Below are positions 43,838-51,325 of a stretch of DNA of 64,000 nt, one piece after another. The notes below the pieces were generated by a model. It saw only the letters and a list, made by a program, of their open reading frames with translations. It did no database searches and had not been told where the DNA came from. The position numbers and the translations under genes are program-made. The stretch covers positions 372,001 through 436,000 of the forward strand of contig CAYGOF010000001.1 in assembly GCA_964351395.1 (NCBI GenBank). Direction: 5' to 3'. Source of the DNA: Imperialibacter sp964351395. GTDB taxonomy: Bacteria; Bacteroidota; Bacteroidia; Cytophagales; Cyclobacteriaceae. Numbering within the stretch: position 1 is the first letter of the stretch; every line of letters begins with the position of its first letter.

Positions 43838-45148
43838 TTACAACAATTCTCCAAACAAATCGAATTCAGCAGCATCGTAAATCTTAACTGTGGCGAAGTC
43901 GCCAATACGTAAATAATTTTCTTTTCCATCAATGATTACCTCGTTGTCGACCTCTGGAGAATCAAACTCCGTCCGACCGATGAAATTACCACCTTCTTTT
44001 CGATCCACCAACACTTTGAAGGTCTTGCCTATTTTTTGCTGGTTCAAATGGTAGGAGATAGCCTCCTGCACCTCCATAACGGCGTCGGCCCGTTCTTGTT
44101 TAATATTTTCTGGAATATTGTCGTCAAAGCTATATGAATGGGTACTTTCTTCATGTGAGTAGTTAAATACCCCCAGTCTGTCAAACTTCGACTTCTGTAC
44201 AAAGTCCATCATTTCCTCAAAATCTTCCTCCGTTTCACCAGGGTGTCCTGCTATGAGCGTGGTACGAATGGCAATTCCTGGCACCTTTGCTCTCATAGTA
44301 GCCAAAAGCTCTTCCGTTTTCTCTCTGGTAGTACCACGTCTCATAAGCTTCAGCATATTATTGGAAGCATGCTGAAGCGGGATGTCCACATAGTTACAGA
44401 TATTCGGACGTTCTGCCATCACTTCAAGGGCATCCATGGGGAAGCCAGCTGGAAACGCATAGTGTAGACGAATCCAGTCTATGCCTTCAACGTCCGACAA
44501 GTGCTTGAGCAACTCAGAAAGGTTTCTCTTCTTGTAAAGATCAAGCCCATAGTAGGTGGAGTCCTGAGCAATTAACAGAAGTTCTTTGGTGCCATTTTTT
44601 GCAAGGTGAGACGCCTCTTTCACCAATTCTTCGATAGGCCTGGAAACATGTCCACCTCTCATTAGGGGTATCGCACAAAATGAGCAAGGTCTGTCGCAAC
44701 CTTCTGAAATTTTCATGTAGGCATAATGAGCGGGGTTGGTCAATATCCTTTCACCCACCAATTCGTGCTTGTAATCAGCCTTAAATTCTTTCAAAAGTCT
44801 GGAAAGGTCTCTGGTGCCAAAGTAGGCATCTACTTCCGGAATCTCCTTTTCCAGGTCGTCCTTGTAACGTTGAGAAAGACAACCAGTCACATAAATCTTT
44901 TCAACCAGCCCTTCTTTTTTGGCGTCTACGTAACGAAGGATGGTATCGATCGACTCTTGCTTGGCGTTGTCAATAAACCCACAGGTATTGATCACCACTA
45001 CATTTGAGTCGTCGTCTTCCGACTCATGTACAGCATCTATTTCATTGCCGCGCAGTTGCGTAAGCAGTACCTCCGAATCAACGGAGTTTTTTGAGCAGCC
45101 AAGGGTAACAATGTTAACCTTCGTGTTTTTTAGTCCTTTAGTTTTCAA
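43838..45148 (-). CDS. rimO: ribosomal protein S12 methylthiotransferase RimO
   Basis: 436 residues. The N-terminal UPF0004 domain (L-G-C-S-K-N-S-V-D-S-E, then V-I-N-T-C-G-F and G-C-L-S-Q-R) carries one [4Fe-4S] cluster. The radical SAM domain has C-D-R-P-C-S-F-C-A-I-P with three cluster cysteines, and a TRAM domain closes the C-terminus. It methylthiolates Asp of ribosomal protein S12. It heads the compact leftward cluster with bshC and the cyclo-ligase. The upstream region is shared with the divergent DUF6452 gene. Confidence 0.96.
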   Translation of the reverse strand: MKTKGLKNTKVNIVTLGCSKNSVDSEVLLTQLRGNEIDAVHESEDDDSNVVVINTCGFIDNAKQESIDTILRYVDAKKEGLVEKIYVTGCLSQRYKDDLEKEIPEVDAYFGTRDLSRLLKEFKADYKHELVGERILTNPAHYAYMKISEGCDRPCSFCAIPLMRGGHVSRPIEELVKEASHLAKNGTKELLLIAQDSTYYGLDLYKKRNLSELLKHLSDVEGIDWIRLHYAFPAGFPMDALEVMAERPNICNYVDIPLQHASNNMLKLMRRGTTREKTEELLATMRAKVPGIAIRTTLIAGHPGETEEDFEEMMDFVQKSKFDRLGVFNYSHEESTHSYSFDDNIPENIKQERADAVMEVQEAISYHLNQQKIGKTFKVLVDRKEGGNFIGRTEFDSPEVDNEVIIDGKENYLRIGDFATVKIYDAAEFDLFGELL

Positions 45149-45319
45149 ATGTCAGCTAGGATTTGAGCCATGGCAGTGTGAATATATTGCTGTATCTGCC
45201 ATTGGGCTCGCAAGTTAACAATTTCCTGTGGTGTTAGTTCAAAGTTGACAAAACTGTTGACACCCAAGGCAGCTTGTTTATTCAATCACGATTTGCAGGA
45301 GGTATCCAACAATAAATTC

Positions 45320-45343
45320 TATTTTTGCCGTTGGGTAAATTTG
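45320..45343 (+). promoter_or_regulatory. tandem -7 boxes ahead of the DUF6452 gene
   Basis: TATTTTTG (45320-45327) and TAAATTTG (45336-45343) both match TAnnTTTG perfectly. The first has a TTTG 24 bases upstream (45292-45295), slightly longer than the usual spacer. If the second is used, transcription would begin at or next to the ATG at 45348, giving a leaderless mRNA. Confidence 0.45.
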
Positions 45344-45347
45344 CACC

Positions 45348-45809
45348 ATGTTCAAAAAAGTAGGCGGGTATACTTCTTTGTTAGTTTTTGTTCTTGGCTG
45401 GTCGGCCTGTGCACCTGACCCGTCGTGTTCTGAAAACTGGCTACCCTACCTCACGGCGAGCTTTTATGCTGTGGATGAGGAAGGTAATGAGGCCGTAGAA
45501 ACGGTATACCTGGATTCAGTTTGGGCCGACGGTGCAAGCCTGCTCTACAAAAATGACACAACAAACATTTACGGTTTGTTTATGGACCCGGATGCTGAAA
45601 GCACAACCTATCATTTTTGTTTGAACGACACATGCGAGTCAATCACTTTCAGCTACGACAGAAGGGAATACCTGATTTCGCCTGAGTGCGGGCCAGGGTT
45701 TCGATTTCAAAACCTCAAGGCGATTTATGAGGGGACATATGACTCAGTAATAATTAATAAAACGGAACTTACCCTACTTGGAGAAGTCAATGTTAAAATC
45801 TATCGGTAG
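45348..45809 (+). CDS. DUF6452 family lipoprotein
   Basis: 153 residues with a lipoprotein signal (L-G-W-S-A-C near residue 21). The mature protein starts A-P-D-P-S-C-S-E-N and is beta-rich, with further Cys residues (F-C-L-N-D-T-C-E-S), matching DUF6452 of Bacteroidota. The function is unknown. It overlaps the start of the next gene by 20 bases, so the two are co-translated. The pair of DUF6452 and DUF6048 genes is a recurring arrangement in this phylum. Confidence 0.82.
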   Translation: MFKKVGGYTSLLVFVLGWSACAPDPSCSENWLPYLTASFYAVDEEGNEAVETVYLDSVWADGASLLYKNDTTNIYGLFMDPDAESTTYHFCLNDTCESITFSYDRREYLISPECGPGFRFQNLKAIYEGTYDSVIINKTELTLLGEVNVKIYR

Positions 45810-46482
45810 CCGTTTTTTATTTCTTTTTCTTCTGCTGCCTGCTATCAGCTGGGCACAGGATGAAGACTGGCGCCCATCATCTGTGCGGGTTGGAGCAGAT
45901 GTATTTGGCCTGGTTAAAACAGCTGTTTCTACTGGTTACAACCGCCAGGAGCTGCAAGGAGATATCGATTTCAACAAATACTTTTTCGTGCTTGACCTTG
46001 GCAGAGAAGAGATGGATAATTCTGAAAAGGGTTTTACACATTCCACAAAAGGCACATTTTATCGCGCAGGAATCGACGTCAACCTGACGCCCTACAATCA
46101 AAACCGGGATGTCGTGTTTTTCGGCTTGCGTTATGCGCATGCCAATTTTGATGAATCATTAGTTTTTGACTATACAGTACCTTACTGGGGGGCTTCAGCA
46201 GTAGACGTCGCCAACAATAATATCAATGCCAATTGGATAGAGGCTGTTTTTGGCATGAAAGTAAAGGTATGGAAGCAGTTCTACTTGGGATATACCTTGC
46301 GCGGCAAGTTTGGCAGGAACATTAAGGGAGCCGAGTCGCTTGTTCCTTACGCCGTTCCAGGTTACGGAGTAGTATCTGACGGAGGAAATTTTGGTTTTGG
46401 CTACCACATCTACTACAAGTTGGCTTTCCGGAATAAAGCCATTCCATTGCGACCTAAAATATCCAAGAAAACGCTGAAGTAG
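45790..46482 (+). CDS. DUF6048 family outer-membrane beta-barrel-like protein
   Basis: 230 residues from ATG 45790, directly before the signal peptide (M-L-K-S-I-G-S-R-F-L-F-L-F-L-L-L-P). A TTG at 45778 is in frame but puts four residues ahead of it. The mature protein alternates polar and hydrophobic residues, as in a small outer-membrane barrel, and contains V-G-A-D-V-F-G-L and G-L-R-Y-A-H-A segments typical of DUF6048. It overlaps the preceding lipoprotein gene and meets ftsY tail to tail with a three-base gap. Role unknown; co-function with the DUF6452 lipoprotein is inferred. Confidence 0.82.
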   Translation: MLKSIGSRFLFLFLLLPAISWAQDEDWRPSSVRVGADVFGLVKTAVSTGYNRQELQGDIDFNKYFFVLDLGREEMDNSEKGFTHSTKGTFYRAGIDVNLTPYNQNRDVVFFGLRYAHANFDESLVFDYTVPYWGASAVDVANNNINANWIEAVFGMKVKVWKQFYLGYTLRGKFGRNIKGAESLVPYAVPGYGVVSDGGNFGFGYHIYYKLAFRNKAIPLRPKISKKTLK

Positions 46483-46485
46483 TTC

Positions 46486-47442
46486 TTAGTTTCTGGTGAA
46501 AAAAGACTCAACAAAAGCCATTTTGTTGAACACCTGTAGCTCTTCCATCTTTTCTCCAACTCCAATATATTTCACCGGAATTTTGAATTGGTCAGATATC
46601 CCTATCACAACGCCACCTTTTGCTGTGCCATCCAGCTTGGTTATAGCTAACGAAGTAACATCGGTTGCCTTCGTAAACTCTTTTGCTTGAATGAAGGCAT
46701 TTTGACCAGTGCTACCATCTAAAACCAGCATCACTTCGTGAGGTGCCTCAGGAATGAATTTTTGAACTACTTTTTTGATCTTCGAAAGCTCATTCATCAG
46801 GTTGACTTTGGTATGAAGGCGTCCAGCCGTATCAATAATAACCAGGTCAGCCTGTTCATCTACGCCTTTTTTAACAGCATCAAATGCTACAGATGCCGGA
46901 TCAGTATTCATCCCGTGCTCAACCACTGGTACTCCAACTCTCTCTCCCCAAAGCTTGATTTGATCAACGGCTGCAGCCCTGAAAGTATCGGCGGCGCCTA
47001 AAATAACCTTATAGCCTTTCTGCTTGAACTGGTGAGCAAGCTTCCCAATGGTGGTGGTCTTACCAACGCCATTGACTCCTACCACAAGAATCACATACGG
47101 CTTTTTGTCTTTAGGAAGCGTGAAGTCCTCGACATCCTCTGTATTGTTCTCAGACAAAAGTCCGGCTATTTCCTCCCTCAAAATCAAATTGAGTTCTGCT
47201 GTTCCGAGGTATTTGTCTTTGGCTACCCTTGCTTCTATTCTATCAATAATTTTGACTGTGGTTTCTATCCCAACATCCGAAGCTACCAGCACTTCTTCAA
47301 GGTCATCGAGTACATCAATATCTACCGTCGCCTTGCCAGCGACAGCTTTGCCAAGTTTAGAGAAAAAATTTTCCTTCGTTTTTTCCAGTCCTTTGTCCAG
47401 CGACTCTTTTTTGTCCTTGGACAGAAATCCAAATAAAGCCAT
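46486..47442 (-). CDS. ftsY: signal recognition particle receptor FtsY
   Basis: 318 residues, at the short end for FtsY because the acidic A domain is minimal. The NG GTPase has G-V-N-G-V-G-K-T-T-T-I-G-K-L-A as the P-loop, D-T-A-G-R as G3 and T-K-L-D-G-T-A-K-G-G as G4/G5. It receives ribosome-SRP complexes at the inner membrane. It sits downstream of the rpmB-rpmG-DUF4295 operon but is separated from it by a strong terminator and has its own -7 box at 47517-47524. Confidence 0.96.
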   Translation of the reverse strand: MALFGFLSKDKKESLDKGLEKTKENFFSKLGKAVAGKATVDIDVLDDLEEVLVASDVGIETTVKIIDRIEARVAKDKYLGTAELNLILREEIAGLLSENNTEDVEDFTLPKDKKPYVILVVGVNGVGKTTTIGKLAHQFKQKGYKVILGAADTFRAAAVDQIKLWGERVGVPVVEHGMNTDPASVAFDAVKKGVDEQADLVIIDTAGRLHTKVNLMNELSKIKKVVQKFIPEAPHEVMLVLDGSTGQNAFIQAKEFTKATDVTSLAITKLDGTAKGGVVIGISDQFKIPVKYIGVGEKMEELQVFNKMAFVESFFTRN

Positions 47443-47516
47443 ATATAGTAGGGTTGCTTATTGACTTAGGTGACAACCAAAAGGTTGATCCGTATGTCAA
47501 CGGAAAATACAAATTA

Positions 47517-47524
47517 CAAAATTA
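47517..47524 (-). promoter_or_regulatory. -7 box of ftsY promoter
   Basis: On the minus strand this reads TAATTTTG, a perfect TAnnTTTG box, about 75 bp before ftsY and downstream of the ribosomal-protein operon's terminator. No clear TTTG element at the usual spacing. Confidence 0.4.
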
Positions 47525-47615
47525 AAGCAGCTCAAAATGATTCTCTAAGATGCTATAAATGAAAAAATAAGTGCCGAATGGGTGTTTTCCATCAAGTCTC
47601 TTACCTTTTTGGCAC

Positions 47616-47641
47616 AAAAAAAGTCCCTGCAAGGGACTTTT
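47616..47641 (-). terminator. intrinsic terminator of rpmB-rpmG-DUF4295 operon
   Basis: AAAAGTCCCT (47619-47628) pairs with AGGGACTTTT (47632-47641) around a three-base loop. On the minus strand the stem is followed by seven T residues (plus-strand A-run 47616-47622). It lies 23 bases past the DUF4295 stop codon. Confidence 0.88.
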
Positions 47642-47664
47642 CATTCAGTAAATTTTTTGCCAGC

Positions 47665-47817
47665 TTATTTAGCCAGTGTGTCCTTTACCAGGTCGGCAGG
47701 AACCATTTCCTCACGGAAAGTATACGCACCAGTTTTTTCAGACCTTACAGCCTTGATCACTTTTGCATAGGTTTTGCCACCTTCCTTCTTCAGGGTTGCA
47801 ACTACTTTCTTTGCCAT
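47665..47817 (-). CDS. DUF4295 family small protein
   Basis: 50 residues, basic: it begins M-A-K-K-V-V-A-T-L-K-K-E and ends V-K-D-T-L-A-K. This matches the short DUF4295 protein that Bacteroidota encode right after rpmG. The stop codon of rpmG lies two bases upstream of its start, so it is co-translated with ribosomal proteins L28 and L33. Its biochemical role is not known, but the location and charge suggest a ribosome-associated function. The intrinsic terminator follows it. Confidence 0.9.
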   Translation of the reverse strand: MAKKVVATLKKEGGKTYAKVIKAVRSEKTGAYTFREEMVPADLVKDTLAK

Positions 47818-47819
47818 GA

Positions 47820-48002
47820 TTATTTAATTTCTTTGTGTACAGTATACTTACGAAGTATTGGATTATACTTCTTCATCTCTAATCTTTCAGGAGTATTCTT
47901 CCTGTTCTTTGTGGTGATGTGACGTGACGTACCTGGCAAACCAGTAGTCTTGTGCTCTGTGCACTCAAGAATCACCTGAACTCTATTTTTGTTCTTAGCC
48001 AT
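47820..48002 (-). CDS. rpmG: 50S ribosomal protein L33
   Basis: 60 residues. The body R-V-Q-V-I-L-E-C-T-E-H and T-T-K-N-R-K-N-T-P-E-R-L-E is diagnostic of L33. Only one Cys is present; the paired CxxC motifs of the zinc-binding C+ form are missing, so this is a zinc-independent C- form. It lies 19 bases after rpmB and two before DUF4295. Confidence 0.96.
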   Translation of the reverse strand: MAKNKNRVQVILECTEHKTTGLPGTSRHITTKNRKNTPERLEMKKYNPILRKYTVHKEIK

Positions 48003-48021
48003 GACTTTCTAGGATTCTAAC

Positions 48022-48261
48022 TTAATATACTAAGTTTCCGTTAGCTTTCGCTTTTTTCAATACTGCGCTGATACCATTCTTGTTGATGGTTCTCAAGGCT
48101 GTGGATGAAACCTTTAGAGTAATCCATAGATTCTCCTCAGGGATAAAAAAACGCTTTGTGTGCAAATTTGGGTAAAACTTGCGCTTCGTTTTATTGTTAG
48201 CGTGAGAAACATTGTTTCCCACTCTTGTGCTTTTTCCGGTTATTTGACAAACTCTGGCCAT
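48022..48261 (-). CDS. rpmB: 50S ribosomal protein L28
   Basis: 79 residues with the typical start M-A-R-V-C-Q-I-T-G-K and the central K-R-K-F-Y-P-N-L segment. It is first in the leftward rpmB-rpmG-DUF4295 operon, with a well-spaced promoter upstream (48293-48324). Only the first Cys is retained, so it is probably also a zinc-independent form. Confidence 0.96.
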   Translation of the reverse strand: MARVCQITGKSTRVGNNVSHANNKTKRKFYPNLHTKRFFIPEENLWITLKVSSTALRTINKNGISAVLKKAKANGNLVY

Positions 48262-48292
48262 TGTCTTATAGTGTATTTTTGAAATGGGTCTG

Positions 48293-48324
48293 CAAATATC
48301 GAAAAAAAATATTTATGAACAAAA
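48293..48324 (-). promoter_or_regulatory. rpmB operon promoter (Bacteroidota type)
   Basis: On the minus strand, a TTTTG element (48320-48324) is followed after 19 bases by GATATTTG (48293-48300), seven of eight to TAnnTTTG. The spacing is that of the Bacteroidota primary sigma factor. The transcription start would fall about 25-30 bases before the rpmB ATG. Confidence 0.65.
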
Positions 48325-48336
48325 GAGGACTCAGAA

Positions 48337-48507
48337 TTATACATTTTTTCTTTTGAAGTCATAGGGACAATGCTTGCACCCGCTCTTGCAACAGTAGCCT
48401 CTTTTAAGATGATAGCTTTCTGTAAAAACCATAAAGCCCTCTTTGCTATAGTAGTAATCCTCTGACTTTAACGAATAGTATACCTTCTTCACAGATTCTT
48501 TCTCCAT
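48337..48507 (-). CDS. DUF5522 family Cys-rich small protein
   Basis: 56 residues: it begins M-E-K-E-S-V-K-K-V-Y-Y and contains M-V-F-T-E-S-Y-H-L-K-R-G-Y-C-C followed by G-C-K-H-C-P-Y. This core, with its four cysteines (CC...CxxC), is the signature of DUF5522 proteins, a widespread small family of unknown function. It lies upstream of rpmB on the same strand but is separated from it by the rpmB promoter. It is divergent from rocD with a 79-bp gap. Confidence 0.85.
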   Translation of the reverse strand: MEKESVKKVYYSLKSEDYYYSKEGFMVFTESYHLKRGYCCKSGCKHCPYDFKRKNV

Positions 48508-48511
48508 CGCC

Positions 48512-48543
48512 TTTTTCGGTCTAGGGGCTTTTAATTACCTTTG
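48512..48543 (+). promoter_or_regulatory. rocD promoter (Bacteroidota type)
   Basis: TACCTTTG (48536-48543) is a perfect TAnnTTTG box. TTTTTC (48512-48517), one base off the TTTTTG/TTTG upstream element, lies 18-19 bases before it. The expected start is some 35 bases ahead of the rocD ATG. The region overlaps no gene. Confidence 0.5.
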
Positions 48544-48586
48544 AAACCCTGCATGGCAGACAATTGTTTAACCCAAAGTTACAGAT

Positions 48587-49864
48587 ATGATCAAGACGAG
48601 GACTAGCGAAGAAGCGATGGAATTAGAAAATAAATATGGAGCCCATAATTATCATCCATTGCCGGTGGTGCTATCAAGAGGAGAAGGGGTATATGTTTGG
48701 GACATTGAAGGAAAAAAATATTTTGATTTTCTCTCTGCCTACTCCGCGGTGAACCAGGGGCATTGTCATCCTAAAATCATTAGTGCACTGAAAGAACAAG
48801 CTGAAACGCTGACGCTGACATCGAGGGCCTTTTACAATGACGTGCTTGGCGTATTTCAACAGTACGTAACAGAGTATTTTGGCTTCGAAAAGGTACTGCC
48901 TATGAATTCCGGTGCTGAAGGAGTAGAAACAGCACTTAAGATTTGCCGGAAATGGGGATATGAGAAAAAGGGAATTCCTTCCGATCAGGCTAAAATAATT
49001 GTGTGTGAGCAAAACTTTCACGGCCGCACCACGACCATCGTTTCATTTTCAAGTGATGAGGGAGCGAGAAAAAACTTCGGACCGATGACGCCCGGCTTTG
49101 TCAAAATACCTTATGATGACATCCCTGCTCTCAAAGAAGCCTTGAAAGACCCGAATATTGCCGGGTTTATGGTCGAGCCAATTCAAGGTGAAGCTGGAGT
49201 TTACACACCAGCCGATTCCTACATACGTGACGCTGCAGATCTTTGTAAAGCAAACAATGTTCTGTTTATAGCCGACGAAATACAAACAGGTATTGCTCGT
49301 ACAGGTAGCTTACTCGCCGTATGCGGCAACTGTAACTGCGAAGGTAATTGCGAACGCCAGGCGGCTACATATACACGACCAGATATTTTAATTTTAGGAA
49401 AGGCGCTATCTGGCGGGGCTTACCCTGTATCGGCAGTGCTTGCTGACGACCATATAATGGATGTACTGACTCCAGGCACTCATGGATCAACTTTTGGCGG
49501 TAATCCATTGGCTTGCAAAGTCGCCATGGCGGCACTGGATGTGGTAAAAGAAGAGAAGCTTGCACAAAACGCAAGAAAACTTGGAGTGATCTTTCGCGAT
49601 AGAATGAGTAAGTTCATAGAAACGACGACTTTAATTACAAAAATCAGAGGCAGGGGGCTACTCAACGCTATTATCATTAACGACACGCCGGAAAGCAGTA
49701 CTGCCTGGGATATTTGCGTGGCCTTGAAAGAGAATGGACTTTTGGCAAAACCTACCCATGGTAATATTATTCGGTTTGCACCGCCGCTGGTAATGACTGA
49801 AGAGCAACTTCATGAGTGTTGCGACATCATAGAGAAAACCATTAAAGCTTTCGAAAAGCGTTAA
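48587..49864 (+). CDS. rocD: ornithine-oxo-acid aminotransferase with Cys-rich loop
   Basis: 425 residues, class III PLP aminotransferase. The start R-T-S-E-E-A-M-E-L-E-N-K-Y-G-A-H-N-Y-H-P-L-P is typical of ornithine delta-aminotransferase. The PLP lysine is residue 272 in I-L-G-K-A-L-S-G-G; N-S-G-A-E-G-V-E-T and F-I-A-D-E-I-Q-T-G are also present. It converts ornithine to glutamate-5-semialdehyde. An insertion at about residues 246-257 carries Cys246, Cys249, Cys251 and Cys255 (CxxCxCxxxC), which the core fold does not need. It could bind a metal or be a redox switch. Promoter at 48512-48543. Confidence 0.94.
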   Translation: MIKTRTSEEAMELENKYGAHNYHPLPVVLSRGEGVYVWDIEGKKYFDFLSAYSAVNQGHCHPKIISALKEQAETLTLTSRAFYNDVLGVFQQYVTEYFGFEKVLPMNSGAEGVETALKICRKWGYEKKGIPSDQAKIIVCEQNFHGRTTTIVSFSSDEGARKNFGPMTPGFVKIPYDDIPALKEALKDPNIAGFMVEPIQGEAGVYTPADSYIRDAADLCKANNVLFIADEIQTGIARTGSLLAVCGNCNCEGNCERQAATYTRPDILILGKALSGGAYPVSAVLADDHIMDVLTPGTHGSTFGGNPLACKVAMAALDVVKEEKLAQNARKLGVIFRDRMSKFIETTTLITKIRGRGLLNAIIINDTPESSTAWDICVALKENGLLAKPTHGNIIRFAPPLVMTEEQLHECCDIIEKTIKAFEKR

Positions 49865-49891
49865 TATTCGCTGACCGACGAGACCAAAATA

Positions 49892-50224
49892 ATGACTGAC
49901 AAACAGTGGATACTTTTAGCACATCTTGGCACACTGCTTGGCTATTCGGTTGTATTGGGAAGTTTTTTGATTCCTTTATTTATCTGGCTATCCAAAAAAG
50001 ACGATGCTCCGCTGGTGGCGGAGCATGCAAAGGAGTCGCTCAACTTTCAGTTATCGATGGCTATTTTTGTGGTTTTATCGATTCCACTTATTCTTATTGG
50101 AGTGGGAATCGCTATTCTCATTGTGCTCGGGCTGACGAGTATTATATGCGTCATTCTTGCTTCGCTAGAAGCAGATAGAGGCGGCTTTTATAAATACCCA
50201 GCGACTATCAGGTTTATCAAATAG
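49892..50224 (+). CDS. DUF4870 family small membrane protein
   Basis: 110 residues with three hydrophobic segments. The beginning (W-I-L-L-A-H-L-G-T-L-L-G-Y) and the V-A-E-H-A-K-E-S-L-N-F-Q segment are the standard DUF4870 pattern, seen in small bacterial membrane proteins of unknown function. It follows rocD by 27 bases, perhaps in the same transcript, and meets the GH3 gene tail to tail with a five-base gap. Confidence 0.88.
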   Translation: MTDKQWILLAHLGTLLGYSVVLGSFLIPLFIWLSKKDDAPLVAEHAKESLNFQLSMAIFVVLSIPLILIGVGIAILIVLGLTSIICVILASLEADRGGFYKYPATIRFIK

Positions 50225-50229
50225 AGACT

Positions 50230-51318
50230 CTAGAACCCTCGCTCCCGTTTTAAGGCAATGATTCTATCATAGGATTCGCGGATTCTACCTTCGGGTATTT
50301 CACCTTGCTCTACTTTTGTTTTGATAATGCCATGAATCTGGGAAGCTGAATATCTCTCCGTTTGGCCGACATTGTTGCAGATAAGAAGCATGTCAACGCC
50401 CGCATTGATCGCCAGCTCAATGGCTTTGTCCATTCCATAGTGTTTGCTGATCGCATGCATTTGCATATCGTCGGAAAAAACTACGCCGTTGAATCCAACA
50501 AAATCACGAAGGATGTTTTGAATAATTTTCTTTGACAAAGTGGCTGGCAAAGAATCCGGATCGAGGTGCGCATTAATAATGTGTGCAGACATGACGGCGT
50601 CCAGCCGATTCTGATCGATTAGCAACTTAAAAGGCCTGAGTTCATCAAACTGCCAGGTATTGCTTACGTCGGCCATGCTGCTGTGCGTGTCTTTGGATGA
50701 GCTGCCATGACCTGGAAAATGCTTGATAGAAGTGACGATGCCTTCTTCTTGATGCGCTTTGACAAATGCCGAAGCATGCAATGCCACTTGATCAGGGTTG
50801 CTGCTATAAGATCTGCCAAGTTTTACAATAACTGGGTTTTCAGGATTAACGGCCACATCCACAGAGGGTGCAAAATTAAGGTTGAAGCCCAGGTCTTTTA
50901 ATTGGACAGCCATCCTTTTAGCCTGTGCATAGGTGCTGTCGGGTATATTCAACTGGCCAAGCTCCTCGGCCGACTTTGTCAATACAAAACCGTATTTTGG
51001 TTTAAGCCTGTTGACCCTTCCTCCTTCTTCATCAATGGCAATCCATAAAGGAATCGGTGCCGCATACTTGAGAGTGGTATTAAGCTGTCTGATGTTTTCT
51101 GCAGTATTTGTCTTGCTGAGGTTTTTCTCAAAATAGATAATGCCGCCGACCTGGCCCTGCATTATTGCCTCTAACAACGGATCACCGTCTTTAATTGATT
51201 GTCTTTCCTCAAGGCCAATCATAATCATTTGACCGATCATTAGGTCGAGACTATCCTTTTGAGCAAATAGTGAATTGGATAATTGAAGAAGCAACAACAA
51301 AGAAGCAAGTCGTCTCAC
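50230..51318 (-). CDS. glycoside hydrolase family 3 (NagZ-like beta-N-acetylhexosaminidase)
   Basis: 362 residues with an N-terminal signal peptide (L-A-S-L-L-L-L-L-Q-L-S-N-S-L-F-A-Q). The TIM-barrel domain of GH3 has K-H-F-P-G-H-G-S-S-S, the NagZ-type catalytic His loop, and V-F-S-D-D-M-Q-M with the nucleophile Asp. There is no C-terminal sandwich domain, as in NagZ-like enzymes. It probably cleaves N-acetylglucosamine from peptidoglycan or chitin-like glycans, but outside the cytoplasm. Third and last gene of a leftward unit with the ceramidase-like and DinB-like genes (seven-base gap). Confidence 0.92.
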   Translation of the reverse strand: MRRLASLLLLLQLSNSLFAQKDSLDLMIGQMIMIGLEERQSIKDGDPLLEAIMQGQVGGIIYFEKNLSKTNTAENIRQLNTTLKYAAPIPLWIAIDEEGGRVNRLKPKYGFVLTKSAEELGQLNIPDSTYAQAKRMAVQLKDLGFNLNFAPSVDVAVNPENPVIVKLGRSYSSNPDQVALHASAFVKAHQEEGIVTSIKHFPGHGSSSKDTHSSMADVSNTWQFDELRPFKLLIDQNRLDAVMSAHIINAHLDPDSLPATLSKKIIQNILRDFVGFNGVVFSDDMQMHAISKHYGMDKAIELAINAGVDMLLICNNVGQTERYSASQIHGIIKTKVEQGEIPEGRIRESYDRIIALKRERGF

Positions 51319-51325
51319 AAAAAAG

